DNA of 64,000 bases from Pseudothauera rhizosphaerae (GCF_004801305.1 NZ_SSOD01000019.1:37152-101151); one strand, 5' to 3'; shown: positions 8,476 through 18,409, numbered from the stretch's first letter. Notes: a model not told the origin generated them from the sequence alone. Made by a program: numbers and translations.

Positions 8476-8988
8476 TCAGGGAACGAGCTGCACGGCGACC
8501 GTGCCGAGTTCGTGCTTGCCTTGCACCTTGGCGCTGGTCGCGGCAGCCGGCGGCCAGGTGAGCGGGACGTTCAGCACCTCGCGTCCGCCGTGCTCGCGGG
8601 AGGCTTCGACCACCAGGCGGTACTCGCCCGCGGCCAGCTTGCCCAGGGGCGCCTCGCCGGCGGTGAAGCTCAGGCGGTGGGTGCCGGGCGCACGGGTGGC
8701 GCTGGTCACGCCATCGACGGGCACCGCCAGCTCGCGCCCGCTGCGGCGCCACCATTGGCGCAGGTCCTTGAGCCACTTCGTGCCTTCGCCGTCGCGCATC
8801 TTGATGCCGTACCACACCGCCAGGTTGGCGGCCACGGTGTTGTCCGGCCGCTCCAGCCACACGGCCACGTAGGGGCGGCGGAAGTCGGCCACGTCGATGC
8901 GCGGCAGTTCGATGTCCACCTCGATGCCGGCGGCGAGCGCCGGTGCGGCGGCGGTGAGGCCCAGGGCGAGGACCAGGGTCTTGTGCAT
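8476..8988 (-). CDS. DUF2271 periplasmic protein
   Basis: 170 residues with signal peptide MHKTLVLALGLTAAAPALAAG. The mature domain (PYVAVWLERPDNTVAANLAVWYGI...EGTKWLKDLRQWWR...DGVTSATRAPGTHRL) is a good match to the DUF2271 pattern, a beta-rich periplasmic family usually encoded next to PepSY membrane proteins. It is the second gene of the Fur-linked operon, starting 16 bp after the PepSY gene. No enzyme activity is known for the family. Confidence 0.85.
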   Translation of the reverse strand: MHKTLVLALGLTAAAPALAAGIEVDIELPRIDVADFRRPYVAVWLERPDNTVAANLAVWYGIKMRDGEGTKWLKDLRQWWRRSGRELAVPVDGVTSATRAPGTHRLSFTAGEAPLGKLAAGEYRLVVEASREHGGREVLNVPLTWPPAAATSAKVQGKHELGTVAVQLVP

Positions 8989-9004
8989 GGGGAAAACTCC
9001 GGGG

Positions 9005-9697
9005 CTAGTGAATGAACAGGATGACGAGCAGCGCGGGAATCACCACGCCGAGGGCAAGGGTCGGCCACACCGCGGCCCGGTTGGCCGCATGGACCTGCAG
9101 GATCAGCAGGCCGGTGACGGAGAACAGCACGCAGGCCACGGCGAAGACGTCGATGAAGAGGCTCCACGCCGGACCCGAGTTGCGCCCCTTGTGCAGGTCG
9201 TTGAGCCAGGCGACGAGGCCGCGGTCGGTGAGTTCGTATTCGGCCTCGCCCGCTTCCAGGTCGAAGCGCAGCCAGGCGTCGCCGCCGGGACGCGGCAGGG
9301 GGAGGTAGATCTCCTCCGCCGACCACTCCGCCGACCGTCCCGCCACCGCGATGCCGAAAGCCTCGGCCGCCCACGCCGCGGCGTCCGCCGGCAGGGCCTC
9401 CTCCGCTCCGTCCCCGCCTTGTGCGGCGAGCGAGCGCAGGCTCTCGGCCAGCTCCTCCGGCAGGGTTGCGGTGCGCGCCACGATCTCGGGCTTGGCCTCG
9501 ATGGCGCCAGAATGGTTCAGGGTGATGCCCGTGACCGCGAACAGCAGCATGCCGAACAGGCACACCGCCGAACTCACCCAGTGCCACTGGTGCAGCGTCT
9601 TCAGCCACCAGGCCCGGCGCGCCTGCGCGCTGCGCACCGGCACGGCCGCAGCGGTGCCCGGCGTCAATTCGACGGGAGGAGGAACGTAGGTCGGCAT
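9005..9697 (-). CDS. PepSY-associated transmembrane protein
   Basis: 230 residues. It has two strong membrane segments near residues 38-62 (WVSSAVCLFGMLLFAVTGITLNHSG) and at the C-terminus (VFAVACVLFSVTGLLIL and LALGVVIPALLVILFI), with a PepSY-like periplasmic domain between them. The LHQWHWVSS...LNHSG histidines are typical of the PepSY_TM family, and some relatives are haem-containing reductases of ferric siderophores. It is the first gene of a minus-strand operon with DUF2271, DUF4198 and the flavoprotein reductase, and lies behind a Fur-box-like site at 9763-9783. Confidence 0.85.
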   Translation of the reverse strand: MPTYVPPPVELTPGTAAAVPVRSAQARRAWWLKTLHQWHWVSSAVCLFGMLLFAVTGITLNHSGAIEAKPEIVARTATLPEELAESLRSLAAQGGDGAEEALPADAAAWAAEAFGIAVAGRSAEWSAEEIYLPLPRPGGDAWLRFDLEAGEAEYELTDRGLVAWLNDLHKGRNSGPAWSLFIDVFAVACVLFSVTGLLILQVHAANRAAVWPTLALGVVIPALLVILFIH

Positions 9698-9762
9698 GGG
9701 AAGTCAGGACGATGGTGCTGCGACACCCCGCCTGCGGGGTTGCAGCCAATGCCATCGATTCT

Positions 9763-9783
9763 AATTTTGATAACTATTCGCAA
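9763..9783 (-). promoter_or_regulatory. Putative Fur box upstream of the PepSY operon
   Basis: On the minus strand the stretch reads TGCGAATAGTTATCAAAAT. Its AATAGTTATCA core fits the A/T-rich hexamer pattern of Fur operators, and it is the only AT-rich patch in the leader, about 65-85 bp before the PepSY start codon. This fits iron repression of the whole operon. The match is by eye only. Confidence 0.6.
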
Positions 9784-9890
9784 CAACCCTTTGGGAAAAC
9801 TTTCTTGTAGTGTTTTGTAGGGCTGAAGAGCAGGAGAGCACGAGTCATGCCGAACGCAACGCGGCATGCGCACGGCGACATCCCATGAAG

Positions 9891-9920
9891 AAAGGCCGCG
9901 CCGGAAGAACCAGCGCGGCC
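9891..9920 (-). terminator. Intrinsic terminator after the siderophore receptor gene
   Basis: GGCCGCGC (9894-9901) pairs with GCGCGGCC (9913-9920). Read on the minus strand the hairpin is followed by TTTCTTC. It lies 25 bp beyond the receptor stop codon and separates the receptor from the PepSY operon. Confidence 0.75.
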
Positions 9921-9945
9921 CTGTCATGGGAGTCAGGAACTCCGA

Positions 9946-12300
9946 TCAGAACTTCGCGTTGACGCTGACCCAGAAGTTGCGGGCCTTGTCCTTGTTGTTG
10001 TAGTCGTCCAGGTAGGTGGGCACCCACTCCCCTTCGGCCGCATCCCACGCGAAGGAGGTCTTGTAGCTCGTGAAATCCTCGTCCAGCAGGTTGTTGATGC
10101 GGCCGTTGATGGTGACGTGCTCATTCACCTTGTAGCTCGCACCCAGGTGGAAGACGTCGTAGTCCTTGTAGTACCGCTCCTTCTGCAGCGTCGTGTCGTA
10201 GTTACGGTAGCGCTTCGAACGGGACTCCAGGGTCAGGAACACGTCCAGATTGGGCAGAGCCCGCCAGTCCAACGTGGCGTTGAGCATGTGCTTGGCGCTG
10301 TTGCCGAAGGGCCGGCCTTTCTCGGCGCCGCTCTTCTGTTCGCTGTCCGTATAAGTGTAGTTGCCGCGCAGCGCCCAAGTATTCGTGATCTGCCAGCGAG
10401 CGGCCAGTTCCACGCCCTGGATCACCACCTCGTCAATGTTGGTTGCGCGGGTAGAGGACGGGTTGTAACCGATACCGGCGTACTCCCCGGTGCTCGCGCA
10501 TTCCTGCACAGTGCCTGGGCCGCAAGGCTGGTTGGCGATCTTGTCCTCGAAATCGTTGCGGAACACGGTGGCGTTGAAGCTGTGCCGGTTCGGGTGGTTC
10601 CAGTAAACCGCCAGTTCGGTGTTGCGGCTGGTTTCCGGTTCCAGGTTGGGGTTGCCGAACATCGGCGACGTGCCTTGACTGCCGAAACCGGTAATGCCGT
10701 CATAGAGCTGGGTGGTCTTGGGCGTCTTGAAGCCGGTGCTGACACCGCCCTTCAGGGTCCATTGGGAGTCGAGCCTGTAGATACCGTAGAGGCGCGGCGA
10801 GATGTTGTCGCCAAACACGTCGTGGTCGTCGTAGCGCACGCCGGCCGTGAGGGTGAAGGCGTCGGTCGGCATCCAGTTGTCCTCGACGAAGACCGACCAC
10901 ATCTTGTGGTCCTGGGCCTTGCCCGGCGTACCCGACTCCATGCCGAACACGCCGTCCTTCAGTTCGCCGTCGATGACCTGACCGCCCACCACCAACAGGT
11001 GGTCTCCCGCAAGGTTCTGCAGCGGGATGTCCAGCCTGGCGTCCAGGGTGTACTGGTTGCTCTGCAGCGTGCGCTTGCCCCGCGGCAGGAAAGCGGCCTG
11101 GGCGGCAGCCTGGCGGTCCTCCAGGCTCATGCCGGCGTAGGCCCCCGTACCATCGATCATTTCCAGCAACTGCTGCCGCTCGGCCACGGTGAAGGGCATG
11201 GTGCGGCCGTTGTTGTCGGTTTCGATATAAGAGAGGGCGATGAAGCTGGTGCCGAAGTCCCACTTGCCTTCATGGGAAAGTGACCAGGACTCACGGGTGA
11301 ATTCCTGTTCGTCCAGATAGCCGACGCGAGGATCCGCGCGACCGCCGCCAGCGTTCGACCGGCGCCAGATGGTGTCGATGCTGTCCACCGTACCCAGCGG
11401 GTAACTGACGTCACCCGTCACCGGATCGATGGTGGGCTTGTTGTCGTACTTCTGGGTCGAGTCATCGTAATCGAAGGTGATGCGCTGGCGCGCGTCCGGC
11501 GTGAAGAAGAGGCTGAGGCCGTAAGCCTTGTTGGTGTTGTCCACGGTCTTGCCGCCGCCGCCGAAACCAAGCGTGCGGCGATGCACGTTGCCGTCCGGAT
11601 CAGTCGCCGAGTCAAATTCCGGCGTGGAAGCCAGGCGCTCGTAAACGCTGCCGCGCACGGCGAGCCCCAGCTTGCCGGGCAGGATCGGGCCGCGGACCGC
11701 GAAATCGGTGGTGATGTCGTCACCGAAATCGTCGTTGGTCTGCAGGGTACGGCCGAAGGTGACCGAGCCGGTCCACTTCGTGATGTCTTTCTTGGTGATG
11801 ATGTTGATGACGCCACCCATGGCGTCGGCGCCGTACAGCGTGGAAGCCGGGCCGCGGATGACTTCGATGCGCTCGATGGCATCGAGCGGCGGGATATGGT
11901 TGAACTGGTTGCCACCGAAACTGTTGGGGTAGATGTCGCCGTGGTTGTTCTGGCGCTTGCCGTCTACCAAGATCAGCGTGTAGTCCGATCCCATGCCGCG
12001 CATGCTGATGGTCTTCTGACCGGTTTTGTCGGAGGTTTCGCCCACGTCCACGCCTTCCAGGTCACGGATGGCGTCGATCAGCGTCGTGTAAGGCTTGCGA
12101 GTGAGTTCTTCCTGGGTGACGACTGAAATCGAGGCCGGCGCATCGGTGATCTTTTGTTCGAAGCCGGCAGCCGAGACGACCACTTCGCCCAGTTGACGCT
12201 CGGCCTCCTGGGCCAGTGCGGACGCAGAGAAAGCGACCAGCAGCGCGGCAACGCAGGGCCGCAGCGCCGGCGTGCCGGCGCGGGATGAAGCATGAGCCAT
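9946..12300 (-). CDS. TonB-dependent siderophore receptor (catecholate / FepA-CirA type)
   Basis: 784 residues. A signal peptide ends near SASALAQ, then a TonB box (RQLGEVVVSAAG), a plug domain (ISVVTQEELTRKPYTTLIDAIRDLEGVDV...MRGMGSDYTLILVDGKRQN...PPLDAIERIEVIRGPASTLYGADAMGGVINIITKK) and a 22-strand-type barrel ending in SVNAKF. The plug wording and the DAMGGVINIITK signature are those of FepA/PfeA/IroN/CirA receptors for catecholate siderophores. The ATG at 12300 has a good ribosome-binding site (AAGGGG), whereas the upstream in-frame start would run through the promoter. A Fur box lies 90 bp upstream. No siderophore synthesis genes are in the window, so it probably takes up a foreign siderophore. 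Confidence 0.9.
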   Translation of the reverse strand: MAHASSRAGTPALRPCVAALLVAFSASALAQEAERQLGEVVVSAAGFEQKITDAPASISVVTQEELTRKPYTTLIDAIRDLEGVDVGETSDKTGQKTISMRGMGSDYTLILVDGKRQNNHGDIYPNSFGGNQFNHIPPLDAIERIEVIRGPASTLYGADAMGGVINIITKKDITKWTGSVTFGRTLQTNDDFGDDITTDFAVRGPILPGKLGLAVRGSVYERLASTPEFDSATDPDGNVHRRTLGFGGGGKTVDNTNKAYGLSLFFTPDARQRITFDYDDSTQKYDNKPTIDPVTGDVSYPLGTVDSIDTIWRRSNAGGGRADPRVGYLDEQEFTRESWSLSHEGKWDFGTSFIALSYIETDNNGRTMPFTVAERQQLLEMIDGTGAYAGMSLEDRQAAAQAAFLPRGKRTLQSNQYTLDARLDIPLQNLAGDHLLVVGGQVIDGELKDGVFGMESGTPGKAQDHKMWSVFVEDNWMPTDAFTLTAGVRYDDHDVFGDNISPRLYGIYRLDSQWTLKGGVSTGFKTPKTTQLYDGITGFGSQGTSPMFGNPNLEPETSRNTELAVYWNHPNRHSFNATVFRNDFEDKIANQPCGPGTVQECASTGEYAGIGYNPSSTRATNIDEVVIQGVELAARWQITNTWALRGNYTYTDSEQKSGAEKGRPFGNSAKHMLNATLDWRALPNLDVFLTLESRSKRYRNYDTTLQKERYYKDYDVFHLGASYKVNEHVTINGRINNLLDEDFTSYKTSFAWDAAEGEWVPTYLDDYNNKDKARNFWVSVNAKF

Positions 12301-12389
12301 TGAAATCCCCTTGTGGCAATTGCAGAAGATTGGCTGGCTTCCAGGCTCATGCGCCGGGTGGCTGGCTACGAAATAAGAACTATGTAACG

Positions 12390-12408
12390 AATGATAATTG
12401 TTCTCATT
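12390..12408 (-). promoter_or_regulatory. Fur box upstream of the siderophore receptor
   Basis: AATGATAATTGTTCTCATT on the + strand is a strong match to the 19-bp Fur operator (GATAATGATAATCATTATC type). It lies in the AT-rich leader 90 bp before the receptor start and would give repression under iron sufficiency. Confidence 0.8.
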
Positions 12409-12495
12409 TTTTTGTGTCAATGCGCAACAAAAATTTTTGCGCAACTACAACACATCGCCACAATCTGCGCAGTCTGTGTCACCGCTTTTCAATGG

Positions 12496-12520
12496 AAAAG
12501 CCCGGCCACAGGGCCGGGCA
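12496..12520 (-). terminator. Putative terminator in the 624-bp gap
   Basis: GCCCGGCC (12500-12507) pairs with GGCCGGGC (12512-12519). On the minus strand it is followed by TTTTCC. It could end transcripts of the exporter operon whose last gene stops at 12925. Apart from this hairpin, the Fur box and the MITE-like element, I see nothing gene-like in 12301-12924. Confidence 0.6.
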
Positions 12521-12699
12521 CAAGGCGTGCGCGGGCTTCCCGAGCCGCGGGGTTCGTCAGTGCCGGGCTGCCATGCCTTGCGATGAAACGGGAACGGCGT
12601 TGCCTGGATGGTTGCCGGGTTGATATCGGGGTGGGACCGGCCCTAGCCGCGATGCGGCGTCCTTTGCGCCCGGAACCGCCGCATCCTCGCCGTGGGGAG

Positions 12700-12890
12700 C
12701 AATACCGTTCAGTTAAGCTTGGCAAAGCCCCTCTCCCCTCGCGGGAGAGGGGTTGGGGAGAGGGGGCTGCGTCAGCCGGGCCGCCACGAACGGCCTTGCG
12801 CCCCTGCGGGGCGCCCCTCTCCCCGGCCCTCTCCCACAAGGGGAGAGGGAGCAGGAATTTAGATGCGATTTGCTTAACCGAACTGTATTG
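12700..12890. mobile_element. 191-bp MITE-like element with terminal inverted repeats and target duplication
   Basis: Left end 12700-12718 (CAATACCGTTCAGTTAAGC) and right end 12872-12890 are inverted repeats matching at 17 of 19 positions. Immediately outside both ends is the same 12-bp direct repeat CGCCGTGGGGAG (12688-12699 and 12891-12902), as expected for a target-site duplication. The interior has no ORF. It holds further palindromic tracts: CCCCTCTCCC / GGGAGAGGGG at about 12731-12752 and another CTCTCCC...GGGAGAG pair near 12816-12850. It is non-autonomous; no matching transposase is in the window. Confidence 0.8.
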
Positions 12891-12924
12891 CGCCGTGGGG
12901 AGGGGATTCAGTGGGACCGTGCGA

Positions 12925-14376
12925 TCACGACGCCGGGTCCGCGCTCCCCGCGGCTTGCGCGCCGGCCTCGTCGCTGCGCCAGCCGCCGCCCAGGGCCTTG
13001 TACAGGTCCACCGTGGCGGTGAGCCGGGTCAGGCGTTGTGTGACGAGGGCTTCTTCCGCCGAGAACAGGGTGCTCTGGGCGTTGAGCAGGGTGTCGAGGC
13101 CGTCGCTGCCTTCCTTGTAGCGCAGTTCGGACAGGCGCAGCGCGCGGGCGCGCTCGTCGCGGATTTCGCGCTGGGTGACTTCCTGGATGCGGCTGCGCTC
13201 CGCGTTGGCGACGGCGTCGTCCACTTCCTTGAGGGCGGTGAGCACGGCTTTGCGGTAGTTCTCCAGCGTCACGCGGCGCTGGGATTCGCTGGTCTCCACC
13301 TGGCCGCGCAGGCGGCCGCCGTCGAAGATGGCCTGCAGCAGCGAGATGGCCACGGTGCCGGTGGACACCGGGTTGGCCAGGTCGAGGAAGCCGAATTCGC
13401 CGCTGGAGAGGTTGCCGCTGGCGGTGAGGCTGAGCTTGAGCGGGAAGAGCGCGGCGCGCGCCACGGCAATGTCGGCGTCGGCTGCGGCGAGATCGGCTTC
13501 GGCCGCGGCGAGATCCGGGCGGCGTACGAGCAGTTCGGCCGGCACGTAGGGGACGACTTCGGGAATCGCCAGCGGGTCCAGGGCCTGCCCCGCCACGTCG
13601 AAGCCGGCGGGGGTTTCACCGACCAGGATGGCGAGCGCGCGCACGAGCTGGCGCTCCGTGACCTGCAACGGCAGGATGGCGTCGCGCTGGGACAGCACGG
13701 TGGCACGCTGGCGGCTCACGTCCAGGGCCGAGGCCGCGCCGGCGCGGTAGCGCGCTTCGACGATCCTGAACAGGCGTTCGGCGATGGCGAGGTTTTCCCC
13801 GGCGATGGCGAGCCGCGCGCGCTGGGACAGGATCTGGGCGTAGGCGTTGGCCACGCCCGAAACCAGGGACAGGCGGGTGGCTTCGTAATCGTAGCGGGTG
13901 GAGGTGAGGCTGTACCTCGAGCCTTCGTAGCGGGCGAAGTTGCTGCCCCACACGTCGATCTCGTAGCTGATGCCCAGCGCGGCGGAGGAGCCCTCGCTGC
14001 GGGAGGTGCTGCCGTCTTCCCGTGTACGTCCGGCATTGGTCCGGGCGTCCAGGTTGATGGTGGGGAAGAGCGTGGCGCGGGCGCTGCGGGCGGCGATCTC
14101 GGCCTGCAGCACGCGTTCGGTGGCGACGGCGATGTCCGGACTGCCGGCCAGCGCGCGGTCGATGAGCTGTTCCAGTTCGGCCGAACCGAACTGCCGCCAC
14201 CAGTCGGTTTCCAGTTCGCTGGCGGCGCGGTCGCGGGCGGCCGCTTCAGCCCAGGTGGCGGGCATGTCGAGGCGGGCGCCGGGGTGGGCGATGGGCAGCG
14301 CGCAGCCGCCGAGGGCGAGGGCAAACAGCGCGGCGGGCAGGAGGCGGAGACGGGCGTTGGCGGGCATGGCGTTCAT
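12925..14376 (-). CDS. Outer-membrane efflux lipoprotein, TolC/NodT family
   Basis: 483 residues. A lipoprotein signal ends in the lipobox LALGGC, followed by two OEP repeats rich in coiled-coil (for example [20 protein letters not shown] and [26 protein letters not shown]). It forms the outer-membrane channel of a tripartite exporter. Its ATG overlaps the stop of the macB-like gene by 4 bases (ATGA), so the three exporter genes form a translationally coupled operon (macA-macB-tolC order). The organisation matches PvdRT-OpmQ, the pyoverdine exporter, as well as macrolide exporters. Confidence 0.9.
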   Translation of the reverse strand: MNAMPANARLRLLPAALFALALGGCALPIAHPGARLDMPATWAEAAARDRAASELETDWWRQFGSAELEQLIDRALAGSPDIAVATERVLQAEIAARSARATLFPTINLDARTNAGRTREDGSTSRSEGSSAALGISYEIDVWGSNFARYEGSRYSLTSTRYDYEATRLSLVSGVANAYAQILSQRARLAIAGENLAIAERLFRIVEARYRAGAASALDVSRQRATVLSQRDAILPLQVTERQLVRALAILVGETPAGFDVAGQALDPLAIPEVVPYVPAELLVRRPDLAAAEADLAAADADIAVARAALFPLKLSLTASGNLSSGEFGFLDLANPVSTGTVAISLLQAIFDGGRLRGQVETSESQRRVTLENYRKAVLTALKEVDDAVANAERSRIQEVTQREIRDERARALRLSELRYKEGSDGLDTLLNAQSTLFSAEEALVTQRLTRLTATVDLYKALGGGWRSDEAGAQAAGSADPAS

Positions 14377-16346
14377 TCGGAAGCGAGGGCGACCACGGGG
14401 TCGAGGCGGGCGGCCTTGCGCGCGGGCAGGTAGCCGAAGACGAGGCCGGTGGCGAAGGCGCAGCCGAAGGCGAGCACCACCGGCAGGAGCGTGTATTTCA
14501 CCTGGGTGCCGAAGAAGGCGATGAGGGCCGCGGCGCCCAGTCCGGCGGCGACGCCGATGGCCCCGCCGATGGCGGACACCACCAGCGCCTCGATGAGGAA
14601 CTGCTGCAGGATGTTTTTCATGCGCGCACCGGTGGCCATGCGGATGCCGATCTCGCGGGTGCGCTCGGTCACGCTCACCAGCATGATGTTCATGACGCCG
14701 ATGCCGCCCACCAGCAGGGAGATGGCCGCCACCGCGCCGAGCAGGATGGTGAGGGTGTTCTGCGTGGCCGACACGGTTTCGATGATGGAAGCCATGTTGC
14801 GGATCTGGAAGTCCTCGGTGCCGTGGCGGGTGAGCAGCAGTTGGTGCACGTCGTTCTGGGTGGCGTCGATCCTGTCCACGTCGGCCACCGCCACGGTGAC
14901 GTTGCGCAGGTAGCGCTGGCCGGTGATGCGCAGAGACGCGGTGGTGTAGGGCATGAAGACCACGTCGTCCTGGTCCTGGCCCCAGGAGGTCGCGCCCTTG
15001 CCGGTCATGGTGCCGATGACCTGGAAGGGGATGTTGTTCACCAGCACGTATTCGCCGATGGGGTCGGCCCCGGCGAAGAGCGCATTGGCGACGGTCTGGC
15101 CGAGCACGGCGACGGTGGCGTAGCGGCTGACGTCGTCGGCGCTGAAGAAGGTGCCGGAGGCGACCGCCCAGTTGCGCGCGATCCCGTAGTCTTCCGAAGT
15201 GCCGTTGATCTGGGTGCGGTGGTCGCTGCCGCCGGCGCGCAGGGTGACGCTGCTCGACTGCTCGGGCACCGCGGCGCGGATGTTGGGCAGGTCGCGGATC
15301 GCGTTCACATCCTCGGGCACCAGCGTGGCGGTGGTGTCGCGCCCGCGCTGGTTGGGCGCGCCGGGACGTATGGTGAGCAGATCGGTACCCATGGCGCTGA
15401 TCTGGTCCACCACCTTCTGCTTGGCGCCATCGCCGATGGCGAGCATGGCGATCACCGATGCGACGCCGATGACGATGCCGAGCAGGGTCAGCACGGTGCG
15501 GAAGAGGTTGGCGCGCAGTGCGCGCAGCGCGGTGCGGGTGGCCTCGAACAGGTCGGTGAGGGGCGAGGTGCGGTCCACATGGGGCGCAAAGTCGGGTTCC
15601 GGCCCTTCGCCGCGTTGCGGGCCGGGGTCGGAGACGATGACACCGTCGCGGATCTCGATCACGCGGCGGGCCAGTTCCGCCACTTCGCGCGAGTGGGTGA
15701 TGAGGATGATGGTGTGGCCTTCGGCCGAAAGCTGGCGCAGCAGCTTCATCACGTCCTCGCCGCTCTTGCTGTCCAGCGCGCCGGTGGGCTCGTCGGCGAG
15801 GATGATGCGCCCGCCGTTCATCAGCGCGCGGGCGATGGACACGCGCTGCTGCTGCCCGCCGGAAAGCTGGTTGGGGCGGTGGTGGCTGCGTTCTTCCAGG
15901 CCGAGCGCCCCCAGCAGCGCCTGCGCGCGTTCGTGGCGCTCGGCCGGCGGCATGCCGGAGTAGATGGCCGGGACTTCGACGTTCTCGCGCGCGGTGGCAC
16001 CACCGATGAGGTTGTAGCTCTGGAACACGAAACCGAAGGCCTCGCGCCGCAGGCGGGCGAGTTCGTCGCGATCGAAGCCGGAGACGTCCTGCCCCATGAA
16101 GCGGTAGGTGCCGCTGGTGGGGCGGTCGAGGCAGCCGAGGATGTTCATCAGCGTGGACTTGCCCGAACCCGAGGCGCCCACGATGGCGAGGAATTCGCCG
16201 GGGTAGATGGTGAGGTCGATGCCGTGCAGAACCCGGGTTTCGATCTCGCCGTTCACAAAGGTGCGGGTGATGCCGGACAGTTCGATGAGCGGCTGGCCGG
16301 CATCGGCGGTGGTCGTGCCGCCGGGCGCGAAGGCTTCGCGTTTCAC
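14373..16346 (-). CDS. MacB-family ABC transporter (fused ATPase and permease)
   Basis: 657 residues. The N-terminal ATPase has Walker [10 protein letters not shown], signature LSGGQQQR, Walker [13 protein letters not shown] and H-loop ITHS. After a linker come a transmembrane helix ([21 protein letters not shown]), a large periplasmic domain and three C-terminal helices with the FtsX-like [27 protein letters not shown] motif. MacB acts as a mechanotransmitter, driving export of periplasmic substrates through TolC via MacA. It overlaps both neighbours by 4 bases. Substrate unknown; iron-gene surroundings make siderophore recycling a reasonable guess. Confidence 0.92.
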   Translation of the reverse strand: MKREAFAPGGTTTADAGQPLIELSGITRTFVNGEIETRVLHGIDLTIYPGEFLAIVGASGSGKSTLMNILGCLDRPTSGTYRFMGQDVSGFDRDELARLRREAFGFVFQSYNLIGGATARENVEVPAIYSGMPPAERHERAQALLGALGLEERSHHRPNQLSGGQQQRVSIARALMNGGRIILADEPTGALDSKSGEDVMKLLRQLSAEGHTIILITHSREVAELARRVIEIRDGVIVSDPGPQRGEGPEPDFAPHVDRTSPLTDLFEATRTALRALRANLFRTVLTLLGIVIGVASVIAMLAIGDGAKQKVVDQISAMGTDLLTIRPGAPNQRGRDTTATLVPEDVNAIRDLPNIRAAVPEQSSSVTLRAGGSDHRTQINGTSEDYGIARNWAVASGTFFSADDVSRYATVAVLGQTVANALFAGADPIGEYVLVNNIPFQVIGTMTGKGATSWGQDQDDVVFMPYTTASLRITGQRYLRNVTVAVADVDRIDATQNDVHQLLLTRHGTEDFQIRNMASIIETVSATQNTLTILLGAVAAISLLVGGIGVMNIMLVSVTERTREIGIRMATGARMKNILQQFLIEALVVSAIGGAIGVAAGLGAAALIAFFGTQVKYTLLPVVLAFGCAFATGLVFGYLPARKAARLDPVVALASE

Positions 16347-17800
16347 AGCCGCGGCCCCGGACCCATCATCGGCGGCCGGTTGCCGCTCGCCTGCGCGCCG
16401 CTGGCGAGGCCGGCCACGACCTTCTCGCCCTCTTCCAGGCCGGACAGCACCTGCGCCGCCACGCGGTTGGAAACGCCGATGGCGATGGTGCGCTCCTCGA
16501 TGGTGTCGTCGGCCCCGAGCACCCTGACCGTAGCCTGGCGCGCAGCACCGGCCGCAGCTTGAGCGCCTTCGCGCGGCCCGCCGCCTTCGCGGGGCGTGCG
16601 ATTGGCGCGCCGTTCGCCGGCTTCGCCCGGTCCGCCGGATTCGCCGCCGGGCTGGGCGCGGGGGCCGCGGCGCTCGCCGTTTGGTCCGCCGAAACCGCCT
16701 TCCATGCCACGGCCCTCGCCATTGCCGCCGGACTGGACACGCATCGCGCGGCGCTCGGCGGCGGCCGCCCCGGCACCGGCGCCGGCCTCGGCACCCTGCG
16801 GACGCTGGGCGGCGCGGATCATGCTGAGCGCGCCCACGGGCACCTGCAGCACGTCGCGCGCCTGGGCGACGACGAAATAGACCTGGGCGGTCATCTGCGT
16901 CATCAGTTCGCCGCTGCTGTTGGGCACGTCGAACAGCGCGTTGTACAGCACCACGTTGTTGGTGACGGTGGGCGTCGGTTCGACCTTGGCGAGCTTGCCG
17001 TACCAGCGCTTGCCCTGGGCACCCAGCGTCGTGAAATAGGCATCCATGCCGGGGCGCAGGCGGCTCACGTCGGCCTCCGACACCTGGGTCTGCACCGTCA
17101 TCGTGGTCAGGTCGGCCACACGCAGGATGACGGGCGCCTGCTGGGTGGAGTTGAGCGTCTGCCCCAGGCGCGCGCTGATGGACACCACGGTGCCGGCTAT
17201 GGGCGCCTCGATGCGGGTGTACTGCAGGTTGGCCTCGTCAGCGCGCAGATTGGATTCGGTCTGATCGATCTGGGCGCGCAGAGCCTCGATCTGGGCGCGG
17301 GCCGAGCGCAGCGACGCTTCGGCCTGCTGCACCGCCTCTTCGGTGGTGGCCTCTTCGGCGATGAGGTTCTGCTGCCGGCGGTACTGGATTTCGGCCAGCG
17401 CAAGGTCGGACTCCCGGGCGCCCAGGGTGGCGCGCAGGTTGCGCAGTTGGGCGCGGGTGGCGTCCACCTTGCTCTGCAGCACGGTGGCGTCGATCTCCGC
17501 CAGCAGGTCGCCGGCCTTGACCTCGCTGCCGACCTCCACGTGGAACTTCTTCAACTGGCCCGACACCTGGGCGCCCACATCCACGTAGTCGCGCGGCTGC
17601 AGGGTGCCGGTGGCGGTCACCACGTCCTCGATGTCGGCACGCTGCACGTTGACGAACTGGTACAGGTCGGCCGGGGACTGGCGGCTGCCGGCGTACTGCC
17701 AGGCGACGAAGGCGGCACCGGCGATCAGCACCCCCAGAGGCACCAGGATCAGGTAGGGAAAGCGGCGGGGGCGGGAAGCGGGTCGAGCGGGAGAGTTCAT
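16343..17800 (-). CDS. MacA-like periplasmic adaptor (HlyD/RND-type MFP) with Gly/Arg-rich insert
   Basis: 485 residues from the ATG at 17800 (a TTG 63 bases upstream is in frame but less likely). An N-terminal membrane anchor ([21 protein letters not shown]) is followed by a biotinyl-lipoyl half-motif, a long coiled-coil hairpin (~110-195), and beta-barrel and membrane-proximal domains. Residues ~332-422 form an unusual low-complexity Gly/Arg/Glu/Pro-rich insert ([21 protein letters not shown] and similar) between the barrel and the last domain, absent from ordinary MacA. Its last 4 bases overlap macB. Confidence 0.9.
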   Translation of the reverse strand: MNSPARPASRPRRFPYLILVPLGVLIAGAAFVAWQYAGSRQSPADLYQFVNVQRADIEDVVTATGTLQPRDYVDVGAQVSGQLKKFHVEVGSEVKAGDLLAEIDATVLQSKVDATRAQLRNLRATLGARESDLALAEIQYRRQQNLIAEEATTEEAVQQAEASLRSARAQIEALRAQIDQTESNLRADEANLQYTRIEAPIAGTVVSISARLGQTLNSTQQAPVILRVADLTTMTVQTQVSEADVSRLRPGMDAYFTTLGAQGKRWYGKLAKVEPTPTVTNNVVLYNALFDVPNSSGELMTQMTAQVYFVVAQARDVLQVPVGALSMIRAAQRPQGAEAGAGAGAAAAERRAMRVQSGGNGEGRGMEGGFGGPNGERRGPRAQPGGESGGPGEAGERRANRTPREGGGPREGAQAAAGAARQATVRVLGADDTIEERTIAIGVSNRVAAQVLSGLEEGEKVVAGLASGAQASGNRPPMMGPGPRL

Positions 17801-17992
17801 GTTGTCAGGGCGTCGGCCGGCACGATCTGCCGTGGGATGAAAGGATAAGCGAGCGGTGTGCAATTGTTTGTATCGTATTGCAGGGCAACACTGCTAATGT
17901 GGACAGACCGGCAGTCATCACGTAGATTTCAATCAGATGACCCGCCCGCTTGCGGCGGAGCATGATCAGGATCAATACGGACCCCCGCAGAG

Positions 17993-18409
17993 ATGGACAG
18001 ACTCACCACCAGAGAAATGACCGCAAGGCTGCGTGCAGCCGGCATTCCGGTCACTCTGCAGCGCCTGGAGATAGCCCGCGTACTGCTGTCCCGGCCCGCA
18101 CACATGAGTGCGGACCAGGTTCTCAGCGAAGTACGCCAATCCGTACCGGACACGTCGCGGGCCACCGTTTACAACACGCTCAAGCTGTTTCGCGAGAAGA
18201 AATTGGTCAAGGAACTGATCGTCGATCCGGATCGCGTGGTGTTCGATTCCAACACCTACCCCCACTATCACATGTACGACGTGAACACCGGCGAACTGAC
18301 CGATGTTTCCGCCGAGGAACTGAAAGTGGTGGGCGTGCCGCAGTTGCCGCCCGACATCGAGCTGGAAGAGGTGGACGTGATCATCCGGGTGCGCGGCAAG
18401 CACGCCTGA
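17993..18409 (+). CDS. Fur-family regulator without cysteines (Irr-like)
   Basis: 138 residues. The N-terminal winged helix (VTLQRLEIARVLLSRPAHMSADQVLSEVRQ...TSRATVYNTLKLFREKKLVKELIV) is typical of Fur proteins. The dimerisation half contains FDSNTYPHYHMYDVNTGEL in place of the usual HHDH...C-x2-C segment. There is not a single cysteine in the protein, so the structural zinc site of classical Fur is missing. The P-H-Y-H spacing recalls the His cluster of Irr-type regulators, which respond to haem/iron status. It is transcribed away from the exporter operon and ends at a bidirectional terminator shared with exbD. Confidence 0.85.
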   Translation: MDRLTTREMTARLRAAGIPVTLQRLEIARVLLSRPAHMSADQVLSEVRQSVPDTSRATVYNTLKLFREKKLVKELIVDPDRVVFDSNTYPHYHMYDVNTGELTDVSAEELKVVGVPQLPPDIELEEVDVIIRVRGKHA

